Part shown: positions 55,039 to 64,000 of the stretch, piece by piece
Layout: every line of letters begins with the position of its first letter
Numbering within the stretch: position 1 is the first letter of the stretch
Origin: Candidatus Obscuribacterales bacterium
GTDB lineage: Bacteria; Cyanobacteriota; Vampirovibrionia; Obscuribacterales; Obscuribacteraceae
Direction of reading: 5' to 3'
DNA length: 64,000 nucleotides
Assembly: GCA_020054205.1 (NCBI GenBank)
Contig: JAGVLS010000014.1
Location: 1-64,000, forward strand
The notes under the pieces: model-generated
Database searches by the model: none
Told to the model about the DNA's origin: nothing
The model's input: the letters and a program-made list of their open reading frames with translations, nothing else
Translations under genes and position numbers: made by a program

Positions 55039-56517
55039 ATGACTGCCAAACGTGCCTACATATGGGGACCAATTTCCAGTTTTTCTGGACCACTTATAGC
55101 ATCCCTTTTACATAAGGGTTGGCATGTTCATTTACCAGTTAAATCGGCACTACATTTTGCCTTATCTCCTCTTGATTTACGCTCTTATGCTCAAGCATCG
55201 CTAGAACAAGCTTTAGGAGGACGAGATCAATACAAAGCCTTCCAAGATCGTCTTAGATTTTTAGATACAAGCGAAACAATAAAAGGTATTACATACGACG
55301 CGCTAATATTTTGTGGGCTACCACCAAATTTTGATGAGTCAAGAGTTTCTCGAGCTTCATGGGCAGTATCCGATTTTATGAATATTGCCAAAAAACATCG
55401 GGGTACACCTGTTTTCATTACTTCGTCTTTATGGGGCGCTATTCAAAAAGATGGAGTAGTACCAGAAGAAATAGAATGTGAACGACGCAAAGCTAAAAGT
55501 CAATACGAAGGCGTCTGCCAATTGTATGAGAATAAACTCTTAAAAGGCTTATCTGAACAAGAATCAATTTGGTATCTTATGCGCTTACCGCTAATTTGTG
55601 GCAGTACAAAAAATGGCGAGACTATAAGTTTTTCTGGACTCTATAAATTATTTGAAAATATTACTAACCAAACTCACATAAATAATTCAAGTACACTTAA
55701 ACTCAATTACAATCCAGATTCAACACTTTGGTTTTTACCAGTGGATGTAGCAACTCACGTGTTTTGGCAATGGCTAGAAGATTATAATCGTCCACGCATT
55801 TGTAATTTAGTTTCTACTCAAGCAACTTTAAATCAAGAATGGTTACAACAACTTGCTAAAGCTATTGGACTAGATAGTGTAAGTGAATCACAAGAAGATA
55901 TTTATACTGTTCCTAAAGATCTGCGCTCCATGTTAAATGACAATATTCTTGTAAAAACACGTGGGCTGTTTGAAGTAATGGGAAGGTATCAACAACCACC
56001 AACTATTTTGGACGAAAAGTATTTTTCTCGCTTAATCACATATGCCAAAACAAAAAATTGGGGTAAAGTTTGGCCAGCCAACACAAAGGAATCATTGGAA
56101 ACCATAGAACAAATGGCTTGTGACTATTTCCAAAACTTTTTGCCCCAGCATATTGATGCAAGCATATTCGAACACAGCATTGGTAATTTGGGAGCGTTAT
56201 CTTTTTATCTAGATAATAATAGCGATTTTTCTTGGTCATTTAAATTGGTAGGCAATATAGTTGTATGCAGCAAAGAAATTACTGGATCATCTGTATCCAA
56301 AATTATTAGATTTAAAATGACTAGCCGAACTGCTGCCGATTTAATTCGCAAAAAAATCTCATTAGAAAGAGCATTATTGTTGCAACAGCTTCAGGTGGAA
56401 GGCAATCCAGGGATTGTTTTTAAAGCACTCGCTTTATGGAAACAAATTCTTCAGGATCATCCTTATCCCAATAAAAAAATTGCCTCCGATACAAAAGATC
56501 CAATCACATCCAAATGA
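55039..56517 (+). CDS. NAD(P)-binding SDR-like protein with C-terminal SCP2-like domain
   Basis: About 492 residues from ATG 55039 (GGAT upstream); ATG 54979 would add 20 residues that look like no domain. The N-terminal half opens with [28 protein letters not shown], a Rossmann-like strand-turn-helix, and holds [18 protein letters not shown] and MRLPLICGS, reminiscent of extended SDR/epimerase or fatty acyl reductase folds, although a clean YxxxK is not obvious. The last ~120 residues ([14 protein letters not shown]..., [40 protein letters not shown]) match the SCP2 lipid-transfer pattern. A lipid-modifying enzyme is a reasonable guess. Confidence 0.55.
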   Translation: MTAKRAYIWGPISSFSGPLIASLLHKGWHVHLPVKSALHFALSPLDLRSYAQASLEQALGGRDQYKAFQDRLRFLDTSETIKGITYDALIFCGLPPNFDESRVSRASWAVSDFMNIAKKHRGTPVFITSSLWGAIQKDGVVPEEIECERRKAKSQYEGVCQLYENKLLKGLSEQESIWYLMRLPLICGSTKNGETISFSGLYKLFENITNQTHINNSSTLKLNYNPDSTLWFLPVDVATHVFWQWLEDYNRPRICNLVSTQATLNQEWLQQLAKAIGLDSVSESQEDIYTVPKDLRSMLNDNILVKTRGLFEVMGRYQQPPTILDEKYFSRLITYAKTKNWGKVWPANTKESLETIEQMACDYFQNFLPQHIDASIFEHSIGNLGALSFYLDNNSDFSWSFKLVGNIVVCSKEITGSSVSKIIRFKMTSRTAADLIRKKISLERALLLQQLQVEGNPGIVFKALALWKQILQDHPYPNKKIASDTKDPITSK

Positions 56518-56520
56518 GGG
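56516..56520 (+). promoter_or_regulatory. Shine-Dalgarno that fixes the cysK start
   Basis: GAGGG, overlapping the stop codon of the previous gene, lies seven bases before ATG 56528. This fixes the cysK start even though the frame is open upstream to 56414. Confidence 0.6.
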
Positions 56521-56527
56521 AATAAAA

Positions 56528-57532
56528 ATGGTTTTTGTTTCTGATATTACCCAATTAATAGGTAATACTCCTTTAGTTAAAGTAAATCGCTTAAGTGCAG
56601 AACTTAATGCACAAGCAATCATTGCCGCCAAACTAGAATCACACAATCCGTTAGGCTCCGTAAAGGATCGCATTGGTGTATCAATGATTAACGAAGCAGA
56701 AAAATCTAACTTGATAAAGCGTGGTGAAACTACAATTGTAGAGCCAACTTCAGGAAATACAGGTATCGCACTAGCCTTTGTTGCTGCAGCCAGACGTTAT
56801 AAATTAATCTTGACCATGCCTGACACTATGTCGTACGAAAGGCGTAAATTGCTAGCGGCACTCGGCGCTGAATTGATTTTAACACCAGGGGCCGATGGCA
56901 TGAAAGGTGCAATTACAAAAGCACAAGAAATTTTTTCTAACACAAAAAATGCATTTATGCCTCAACAATTTGATAATCCAGCTAATCCTAAAATTCATCG
57001 CGAAACAACAGCAGAAGAAATCTGGAAAGACACAGAAGGGAAAGTTGATATTTTCATCGCCGGTGTTGGCACTGGCGGTACAATAACTGGTGTTGGACAA
57101 GTATTGAAACAGCGCAAACCTTCAGTACAAATTGTTGCATTAGAGCCTATTGACTCACCTGTTTTAACTCAAACTCGAGCAGGGCAGCCATTACAACCCA
57201 ACAAACATAAAATACAAGGAATTGGTGCTGGCTTTGTACCTTCGGTTTTGGACATATCAATCATTGACGAAATTTTCACAGTCACAAACGATCAAGCTTT
57301 TGAATACGGTAGAAAGCTAGCAAAAGAAGAAGGATTATTTTGTGGAATAAGCAGTGGTGCCGCTATGTATGCAGCCTGTCAAATTGGCAGACGTCCCGAA
57401 AACAAAGGGAAAGTAATAGTATGCATTTTACCTAGCACCGGCGAAAGATATTTATCAACTTCTCTATTTGCAGATGCAAACTCTAATCTTGCTGGCGAAA
57501 AAGAAGAATCTTTAGCAGGCAAAAATAAATAG
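56528..57532 (+). CDS. cysK: Cysteine synthase (O-acetylserine sulfhydrylase)
   Basis: A 334-residue fold-type II PLP enzyme that makes cysteine from O-acetylserine and sulfide. [14 protein letters not shown] at the start, [15 protein letters not shown] with Schiff-base K46, [12 protein letters not shown] (PLP/substrate loop), [12 protein letters not shown] (phosphate cup) and [11 protein letters not shown] are canonical. The C-terminus has a ~20-residue Lys/Glu-rich extension beyond ERYLST. It lies 10 bp after the previous gene and converges with the cysteine desulfurase gene, one base apart, so cysteine synthesis and use sit together. Confidence 0.95.
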   Translation: MVFVSDITQLIGNTPLVKVNRLSAELNAQAIIAAKLESHNPLGSVKDRIGVSMINEAEKSNLIKRGETTIVEPTSGNTGIALAFVAAARRYKLILTMPDTMSYERRKLLAALGAELILTPGADGMKGAITKAQEIFSNTKNAFMPQQFDNPANPKIHRETTAEEIWKDTEGKVDIFIAGVGTGGTITGVGQVLKQRKPSVQIVALEPIDSPVLTQTRAGQPLQPNKHKIQGIGAGFVPSVLDISIIDEIFTVTNDQAFEYGRKLAKEEGLFCGISSGAAMYAACQIGRRPENKGKVIVCILPSTGERYLSTSLFADANSNLAGEKEESLAGKNK

Positions 57533-57533
57533 T

Positions 57534-58712
57534 TTAATTTACCAATGCTTTTTTAGATGCTTTTTCAATGAATGAGCTAAAGACTTGATTTAAAATGTTT
57601 GCTGCTTTTTCGCATTCTTCTTCTGTATTAAATCTGCCGACTGTAATACGGGCCGATCCGATAACATCTTCCCTAGGCAAACCCATGCAGTTTAAAACAT
57701 GAGAAGGATCATTGCCAGTTTGTTTGCAGGCAGAAACGCTAGATATGCAAACTCCTTTAAAATCAGCTAAAACCACAATCTCTTCACCAATAGCACCTTT
57801 CACCACAACACTTATGTGTCCTGGAACGCGCTTATTCAAATCTGTTGCACCAGTTAGTTTAACGCCTTTTAGTGCAGTTAATTTTTCTAAAAGAATATTT
57901 TGCATTTTTTTCAGTCTAGCTTGATTTTGTTCTAAATCATGAGAAGCTAACTCAGCTGCTTTACCTATAGCTACTATATTAGCCAAGCTTTCCGTACCTG
58001 GATGCAATCCCATTTCTTGTCCACCACCAAATACAATTGGCATGACATTTGTTTTTTCTTTTATATATAAAACACCGATGCCTTTAGGGGCATAAAATTT
58101 GTGTCCCGACAAAGATAAAGCATTTACTTTTAATTTGTTTAAATCAATTGCTATTTTGCCTGCACATTGAACTGCATCAGTATGAAAATATATGTCTTTT
58201 GCTTGAGCGATTTGGGCAAGCTTATCTATCGATTGGACAGTTCCTACTTCATTATTAGCCCACATCAAAGAAATAATGCTAGTCTCAGGACTAATAGCAT
58301 TTTCTAATTCTCGCAAATCAATAAAACCTTCACCATTCACATGCAAATAAGTTACTTTCCAGCCAAGAGATTCAAGATATTTGGCCGGACCCAAAACGGA
58401 AGAATGTTCTATGCATGAGGTTATTAAGTGACGACCTTTGCCATTTGCTTCCACAAAACGTGCTCTTCCCAAAATAGCTAAATTATTGCTATGTGTACCG
58501 CAAGGTGTAAAATATATTTCTTTTGCTTGAGCACCAATTAAACTAGCAACTTGTTGACGAGCTAGATCGACAGCAGCTCTTGCTTGGCGCCCTAGTTTAT
58601 GAATTGATGATGGATTGCCCCATTTATCTTTTAAATAAGGCAACATGGCTTCTACCACTTCTTCTCTCACACCAGTGGTAGCACTATTATCTAAATAGAT
58701 TGTTGTAGTCAC
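57534..58712 (-). CDS. Cysteine desulfurase (NifS/IscS-like)
   Basis: A 392-residue PLP enzyme that takes sulfur from cysteine for Fe-S clusters and thio-modifications. Features: IYLDNSATTGVREEV, EHSSVLG (H103), HTDAVQCAGK (179-186), SLSGHKFYAPKGIG (K205) and the persulfide loop with Cys329 in SSVSACKQTGNDPSHVL. The loop is longer than the SufS type and so IscS/NifS-like. Start GTG 58712 has AGGT upstream. No iscU, sufB or thiI is adjacent. Confidence 0.9.
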   Translation of the reverse strand: MTTTIYLDNSATTGVREEVVEAMLPYLKDKWGNPSSIHKLGRQARAAVDLARQQVASLIGAQAKEIYFTPCGTHSNNLAILGRARFVEANGKGRHLITSCIEHSSVLGPAKYLESLGWKVTYLHVNGEGFIDLRELENAISPETSIISLMWANNEVGTVQSIDKLAQIAQAKDIYFHTDAVQCAGKIAIDLNKLKVNALSLSGHKFYAPKGIGVLYIKEKTNVMPIVFGGGQEMGLHPGTESLANIVAIGKAAELASHDLEQNQARLKKMQNILLEKLTALKGVKLTGATDLNKRVPGHISVVVKGAIGEEIVVLADFKGVCISSVSACKQTGNDPSHVLNCMGLPREDVIGSARITVGRFNTEEECEKAANILNQVFSSFIEKASKKALVN

Positions 58713-58909
58713 TTTATACCTAATACAATATAGTTATACTGACGATAGTAACACGTCATTCTTAGGAAAACTTGACCTTAGTTGAATTTCAAATTTTTAA
58801 ATATCTATTGTCGGTCTAGGATATGATGAATCTTAGTATGTAAAACACCGTTCTCAAGAGAGGCTTTCTTTCTCTTTTTTCATCTAGCTAAGTCAGTGCT
58901 TTTCAATAA

Positions 58910-61900
58910 ATGAATTCCAACATAAAACTAATAATTGGACCATATAAATGCGGTAAAACAACACGCATATTGACTGAGTATCTTGATTTCAAGAAAAAGA
59001 ATCCACTTACTAATGCGCTTGTCATTGTTCCTTCTAAACGTTCCGGTCGCTTTCTTTTAGAACGCTTAAAAAATCTAATTTTAGCGAAACAATCAGAGTC
59101 AAATTTGTCCGGCTTATTTAATTTGCAAATATTGCCGTTTTACGATGTTTGTCAGCTAATTCTTAAAAGTCAGAATATAAGCTATGAGTTATTACCGAAA
59201 GAATTAAAAAATGAAGTTATACACAAAGCATTAGCAAAACTAAATAGCAATAAGCAACTCAAATACTTATCCTCTATTGCTCACTTGCCAGGTACGAGTG
59301 CCGCCATTGCAGAATTAATTGATGAATTTGAACGCTCTGGCTTAACAGCAGACGATGTTATTAGATCGCTAGAGAAAACTCACTCTTATCAATCACGGCA
59401 TTTTGAATTAGCAAATATATATCGTGAATATTGGAATTGTTTAAATAGTCTTGGTTACATCGACCAAAAACAATTAGCTTTTCTTGCTCGTGAATGTTTA
59501 TTTTCTCCTCAGTTAAATCCAATACATTTAGGAATTCTTTTGGTAGATGGATTTGACAGAATAAGTCCACTACAAGCACAAGTTATACATGGCTTAGCAA
59601 AATCATCCAGCCAAACATGTATTTCGTTTGATTATGTAACTAGTGATGAACCACTATCAGATGTGTTTTTAAAGCACGAAGATTATATTTGGAAAAAAGC
59701 AAGCTTTGAACAATTAAGTAAAACTTTGTCTCCCGAAATTGAAATAATGCCAGAGGCTAAGCAATTAGCAAATGCCGAAATTGAATATTTTTCAACAATT
59801 GATAATTTTCTCGAAATGCAAGAAATTGCTCGCCAGTGCAAACAGTCAATAACAAAAAGAAAAATAAATCCAAATGACATTCTTGTAGTTGTACGCAATT
59901 TAAAAGAATATCGTGGCACTATTGAAAATGCTTTTAACCAAGCACAATTGGATTATATTATAGATGAAAGCACAGCCCTTAGTCCGTTGCCACTGGCAAA
60001 ATTTCTTAAAAATTTATTGCAACTGCCTATCAATGATTTTTCACGCACAGATTTAATTGATTGTTTATCCAGCCCTTATTTCAGACCAAGCGCTTTAAAT
60101 TTAAGTCCAGACGATTTGACTCTTTTAAATAAATTATCTCTAGAAGCGCATCTTCTGTCTGGTTCAGGAAATTGGCTAAGTTTACCTCTGCCCAATCATA
60201 TAAAAGAAGGGTTAAAAGTTCTTTTTGCAGATCTATCTGCATCCAATACAAGTCAAAATTTATACAGGCATTGTCAAATAACAGAAAACATAATGGCTAA
60301 ATATATGTTTTTAGCAGAAAGGAATAAGGACAATTCAACACTTTTGGCACGCATGGAAGAAAAAATTCTAAGAGAATTTCGCAAAGTTTTCAGTACATTT
60401 TTGGACGAACAAAATATATCTGGAGAAATACAATTTACCAGAGAAGATTTTCTTACAAAATTGGAGCTGCGTATAGAGGCAAGTACATTTGCTAATACAT
60501 TAAATGCGAAAAATACAATTCTTGTCTCTAGCGCTGATACCGCTCCAGATAGAGTTTTTTCTGAAATTTATATTGCTGGACTTGTAGAAGGAGAATTTCC
60601 TAAACATGTAAAAACATCTGGTTTTATTGGTAGCGATGAGTTAAATAATTGGCAAAAGCTTGGAATTAGTCTTGATAATCCACGACTTGCTCCAGAATTT
60701 GAACGTGCTTTATTTAGTTCTCTTTTGAGAAGAAGCAAAGAAAAAATATGTTTCTCATTTCCAAAATATAAAATGACAGGCGAAGAATTAACTCCTTCGT
60801 TTTTCATACAAGAAATTTTCAAAAAAGATCCAAAAGAAATTCCTTTACTATATCCGTTTGAAAAAGCTAATCACTTACCGACATCAGCATCTGAGGCTGT
60901 AGCTGCTTGGATTTGGAATTATGGATACAATGTCAATTTGATTCCATCGTATTGGCAGGACCATCCGACTATTGGTGATTACTGGCAAAGCATATCTGAA
61001 CCATTACGCTCTTCATTAACCAGGCTAAAAAGCAATCAGCTTAATATTTTCAATGGTTATCTAAGCGATTTCGTATTAACAAAAGCATTAAAAATAAATA
61101 CACCTGAAGTTTGGAGCGCTTCAAGTCTAAATACTTACAGGCAATGTCCTTTCAAATTTTGGTTAAGCTATATATTAAAGGTTGAACCTTTTGATGAGCC
61201 TGTATTAGGGCTGAGTCCAAAACTAAAAGGACAAGTACATCATAAAATACTAGAGCTTTATTATGGACAGACCAATAAAAGTGATAAAAATAACAAAACT
61301 ACAGAAACCAATTCAACAGATGAAGTATTAGATAATGCTTTTACCGATACTATGCAATGGCTTTCTAGAGTACCAGAATTCCACGCGGGACCATATTGGG
61401 AAAACGAAAAAAAAGAAATTTATTTTCGCTTAAGTAGATTTATTCAAAATGAAAGTATACGGCTAGAAAATAACATGTATCAAACTAAAGCCAGCATGTT
61501 TGAAGTTGGTTTTGGTGACAATAATAGCCAATATCCTGCACTAACAATTAATAGTGCTTATGGTCCAATCAAAATTAAAGGAAAAATAGATCGTATAGAT
61601 GTATGCAAAGACAATAAAATAGCTAAAGTTATTGACTATAAATTAGGTTCGCAAAGATTATCGGTTCCCGATGCCCTAAAAGGAGACAATTTACAGATAC
61701 CTATTTATGCTTTAGCGGTTGAACAAGCGATTATACCAGGCAGTACCGTTGTCGAAGGTACATATATAAGCACTAATGCCGCTGAGTCAATTGGATATTT
61801 AGATTTTGAAAAATATGCCGATTTAAAGCCATCTACTGAAGAACATATAGGACTAATTATCTCTGGGGTTTCTTCTGGCGACTTTCGCGTTTCACCTTCC

Positions 61901-62002
61901 AAAACAAAAGTATGCAGCAGTTGCCCCCATGGAAATATATGCAGAATATCAGAATTAAGAGCAAATACATTCGAGGAAGATGATAATGCTGAAAATAACT
62001 GA
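58910..62002 (+). CDS. addB: AddB-type helicase-nuclease subunit with Fe-S nuclease domain
   Basis: A 1030-residue protein. A near-canonical Walker A, GPYKCGKTT (10-18), opens a degenerate helicase core. The C-terminal third has a PD-(D/E)xK nuclease: KGKIDRID (D894), VIDYKLGS (D909, K911) and QIPIYALAVEQ. Four cysteines, C746 (RQCPFKFW), C1002, C1005 and C1011 (CSSCPHGNIC), keep the C...C-x2-C-x5-C Fe-S spacing of AddB. With AddA it resects double-strand ends for RecA. The last 17 bp overlap the AddA-like gene. ATG 58910 lacks a clear ribosome site, and a small hairpin (58856-58876) lies in the leader. Confidence 0.88.
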   Translation: MNSNIKLIIGPYKCGKTTRILTEYLDFKKKNPLTNALVIVPSKRSGRFLLERLKNLILAKQSESNLSGLFNLQILPFYDVCQLILKSQNISYELLPKELKNEVIHKALAKLNSNKQLKYLSSIAHLPGTSAAIAELIDEFERSGLTADDVIRSLEKTHSYQSRHFELANIYREYWNCLNSLGYIDQKQLAFLARECLFSPQLNPIHLGILLVDGFDRISPLQAQVIHGLAKSSSQTCISFDYVTSDEPLSDVFLKHEDYIWKKASFEQLSKTLSPEIEIMPEAKQLANAEIEYFSTIDNFLEMQEIARQCKQSITKRKINPNDILVVVRNLKEYRGTIENAFNQAQLDYIIDESTALSPLPLAKFLKNLLQLPINDFSRTDLIDCLSSPYFRPSALNLSPDDLTLLNKLSLEAHLLSGSGNWLSLPLPNHIKEGLKVLFADLSASNTSQNLYRHCQITENIMAKYMFLAERNKDNSTLLARMEEKILREFRKVFSTFLDEQNISGEIQFTREDFLTKLELRIEASTFANTLNAKNTILVSSADTAPDRVFSEIYIAGLVEGEFPKHVKTSGFIGSDELNNWQKLGISLDNPRLAPEFERALFSSLLRRSKEKICFSFPKYKMTGEELTPSFFIQEIFKKDPKEIPLLYPFEKANHLPTSASEAVAAWIWNYGYNVNLIPSYWQDHPTIGDYWQSISEPLRSSLTRLKSNQLNIFNGYLSDFVLTKALKINTPEVWSASSLNTYRQCPFKFWLSYILKVEPFDEPVLGLSPKLKGQVHHKILELYYGQTNKSDKNNKTTETNSTDEVLDNAFTDTMQWLSRVPEFHAGPYWENEKKEIYFRLSRFIQNESIRLENNMYQTKASMFEVGFGDNNSQYPALTINSAYGPIKIKGKIDRIDVCKDNKIAKVIDYKLGSQRLSVPDALKGDNLQIPIYALAVEQAIIPGSTVVEGTYISTNAAESIGYLDFEKYADLKPSTEEHIGLIISGVSSGDFRVSPSKTKVCSSCPHGNICRISELRANTFEEDDNAENN

Positions 62003-64000
62003 TAAACAAAATAAAGCAATAACTTCCACCGAATCTGACGTATTGGTTTCTGCTGGTGCTGGCTCTGGCAAAACATTTGTTTTGGTAGAAAGATATATAC
62101 ATATCTTAAGGCAATATCCAGAAATTTCGGTTTCACAAATTATAGCTGTAACTTATACACGCAAAGCTGCAGATGAAATGCGGCAACGATTAAAGGCTAA
62201 GTTATCAGAATTAATAAATAGCTCGGAAGGAAATATAAAAGAACGCTGGAAAAAATGTTTATCTGAAATTGATCAAGCACAAATCAGCACAATTCATTCT
62301 TTATGTGAATCTATTTTAAAAACATTTTCAGTAGAGGCATCTATTGATCCTCATTTTGAAATTTTAGACGAGCTTGAAGGAGCAGATCTTAGAAATTCCA
62401 GCATTGACGAAGTATTACTGGATGAAATGGGAAAACAACCAAACGAACACTTGCTTTTATTAGAATATCCAGCTGAGAATCTTAAAACATGGCTGGAATC
62501 TACACTGAAAGCAGCTAGTGAATATAAAGAGTCGAGAAACAAATTAATAGATGCCATAAATAATGACTATAGTAATTTGAATCAATATATAAAGAACACT
62601 ATTGAATTATTTATAGCAAAAGAACTTAAGTCAATCACAGACGATATTACTGTCAATCAAAAAATTTCCTTTTTAAAAAATAATTCCTGCCAGGATCCAC
62701 AAAATCTTTTGGCACCAATAAGAGAGTCAGTGCTACAAATATTCGAACAATTTTTGTTGCAAGCAAAATTAATTGACTCTGACTCCTCAAAGATATGGGA
62801 AACTTATGATCTTATAGCACAAATACCAACAATAAAAATTGGCAACATCGGTGGTAGTAAAGGCAATAGCAAGGATATTCGTGCTTGTCTTATTTATTTA
62901 AAAAAACAGATAGAAGAATTCATCAAAAAATGTCCACATTCTCCCAATGAAACAGATAGGCAAGCAGAACAAATTATTCAATCCATAATATGTTTAGCCG
63001 ATCGTGTACATTCTGTTTACAATCACAAAAAAATTCAAAAACAGAAACTTGACTATAATGATTTGATCGATAAGACATATCAATTACTAAAAGAGCCAAA
63101 TTCTAATGCAAAATTATATTTCAATGAAAACATAAAGGCTATTTTAGTAGATGAGTTCCAAGATACAAATAGTATACAAGCCATGCTCCTTTCATATTTA
63201 GCGGGAGCGCAAACACGCTTATTTTTAATTGGCGATGATAAGCAGTCCATATATAAGTTTCAAGGCGCAGACATAAGAATATTTAACTATTGGAAGAATC
63301 GTTTGAATTCATCGAAAGAAAATGGACTAACCCTTGATTTAGATCAGTCTTTCCGCAGCAATTCATCTCTAGTTGCCTTTATTAACGCTATTTTCTATAA
63401 ACTTTTCGATACAAGCAATACAAATGAGTCCTACAAAGCAAGCTATCAAGCATTAGAGGCTATAAGGCAAGACGGTACTGATGAAGCACGTGCTGAACTA
63501 ATTTTGTTTTCAGCTACAAAAGAAAATGAAAAACACAATAGTGAAATATCCAAACGTTTAGAAGCGAATTTAGTCGCTGCTTGGATAAAAGAAAAGGTAA
63601 AACAAGGGGAAATGGTATTTGATAGCCAAACAAATAGCAATCGTCCAATAAAATACAGTGATTTTGCTGTACTTTTACAGGTTAATAGCCAATTTAAATT
63701 AATAGAATTAGCTTTAAGCAGCGCCAACGTTCCATACATTTCCATATCTGGCTCTGGATTATTACACACTACCGAGATAATAGATTTAGAAAATATTTTA
63801 AAATGGTGCATAAGCCCTGACGATAATCATTCTTTACTGGGAATTCTTCGTTCTCCAATGTTTGGTATCAGTGATGATTTGATTCATGAATTAGTTACTA
63901 AGACAGTAGATATGATTTCACTTTGGTCTATTATGCAAACAATTCATCCTGAAGATGATATGCAATATGGACTAATAAAAAAAGCAGTCTATCTGTTAAA
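61986..64000 (+). CDS. addA: AddA-like UvrD-family helicase/nuclease, N-terminal part (cut by window end)
   Basis: An open frame from ATG 61986 to the window end, 671 complete codons plus two bases, without a stop. It opens MLKITDKQNKAITS, then Walker A SAGAGSGKT (22-30), motif Ia AVTYTRKAADEM, Walker B VDEFQDTN (from D389), then GDDKQSIYKFQGAD and the LDQSFRSN-like motif IV. Insertions between Ia and Walker B are longer than in PcrA, as in AddA/RecB. AddA proteins are about 1200 residues with a C-terminal nuclease, so roughly half is missing. It overlaps addB, so the two are coupled. Confidence 0.9.
   Translation, partial: MLKITDKQNKAITSTESDVLVSAGAGSGKTFVLVERYIHILRQYPEISVSQIIAVTYTRKAADEMRQRLKAKLSELINSSEGNIKERWKKCLSEIDQAQISTIHSLCESILKTFSVEASIDPHFEILDELEGADLRNSSIDEVLLDEMGKQPNEHLLLLEYPAENLKTWLESTLKAASEYKESRNKLIDAINNDYSNLNQYIKNTIELFIAKELKSITDDITVNQKISFLKNNSCQDPQNLLAPIRESVLQIFEQFLLQAKLIDSDSSKIWETYDLIAQIPTIKIGNIGGSKGNSKDIRACLIYLKKQIEEFIKKCPHSPNETDRQAEQIIQSIICLADRVHSVYNHKKIQKQKLDYNDLIDKTYQLLKEPNSNAKLYFNENIKAILVDEFQDTNSIQAMLLSYLAGAQTRLFLIGDDKQSIYKFQGADIRIFNYWKNRLNSSKENGLTLDLDQSFRSNSSLVAFINAIFYKLFDTSNTNESYKASYQALEAIRQDGTDEARAELILFSATKENEKHNSEISKRLEANLVAAWIKEKVKQGEMVFDSQTNSNRPIKYSDFAVLLQVNSQFKLIELALSSANVPYISISGSGLLHTTEIIDLENILKWCISPDDNHSLLGILRSPMFGISDDLIHELVTKTVDMISLWSIMQTIHPEDDMQYGLIKKAVYLL

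Noticed and set aside
58856..58880. AAGAGA/TCTCTT hairpin with a T run, considered as a terminator
   Set aside because: No plus-strand gene lies upstream of it; at most a leader structure of addB.

Overview
The window is AT-rich bacterial DNA (about 35-38% GC by eye on sampled lines, not computed), densely coded, with frequent GTG and TTG starts and many short or negative intergenic gaps. It carries about 54 protein genes and one tRNA (Phe, GAA; CCA not encoded). I see no rRNA, CRISPR array, transposase or phage structural gene. The lineage cannot be fixed from this window. The mix is: type IV-type prepilins; heptosyltransferase-like GT9 enzymes and a WbpE/WbpD-like pair (diderm-style glycan genes); LytR-CpsA-Psr, SpoIID, VanW and AddAB proteins (commoner in monoderms and cyanobacteria); a DprA-like Rossmann protein of a type frequent in cyanobacteria; and two HIP1-like GCGATCGC octamers. 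A non-photosynthetic cyanobacterial relative (Melainabacteria/Vampirovibrionia-like) fits, but this is inference.

Layout. 1-1.5 kb: three tandem prepilin genes, the first cut by the window edge. 1.6-8.2 kb: a small basic protein, an LCP ligase, a GT9 glycosyltransferase, and a TPR protein/sensor histidine kinase pair. 8.3-15.2 kb: a solitary adenine methylase, MraY, a DprA/SLOG protein, PcrA/UvrD helicase, nucleoside diphosphate kinase and a second GT9. 15.2-20.4 kb: an orphan HicB-like ribbon-helix-helix gene with its own terminator and possible operator repeats, then a glycan cluster (WbpE-like aminotransferase, WbpD-like acyltransferase, GT-C membrane glycosyltransferase). 20.5-26.5 kb: membrane proteins including DedA, an RHH/P-loop kinase pair, tRNA-Phe, a class I aminotransferase and SpoIID. 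26.5-32.4 kb: a ClC antiporter with CBS domains, an FMN hydroxy-acid oxidase divergent from an MFS acid transporter and a purple-acid-phosphatase-like enzyme, with an unlisted 54-codon membrane peptide between them.

32.4-41.4 kb is the most striking island. It is a divergent six-gene envelope module: a Tat-signal penicillin-binding-type transpeptidase followed by two unknown exported proteins on one strand, and an exported AMMECR1-domain protein, a 1666-residue thioester alpha-2-macroglobulin and a VanW protein on the other. 41.4-44.6 kb holds a response regulator with an unknown output region, a polytopic membrane protein and an exported unknown.

44.7-49 kb is a tight CoA-catabolic operon: a PaaA-type di-iron protein without its usual PaaB/C/D/E partners, an FlK-like thioesterase, an EthD-like protein, a crotonase carrying a C-terminal zinc ribbon, a PaaF-like hydratase and a PaaG-like isomerase, preceded by two 28-30 bp repeat units. 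On the opposite strand is thiolase-ligA-small membrane protein-TPR-LOG. The window ends with an RDD protein, an NAD-binding/SCP2-like fusion, CysK, a NifS/IscS-like desulfurase and addB-addA (addA cut by the end).
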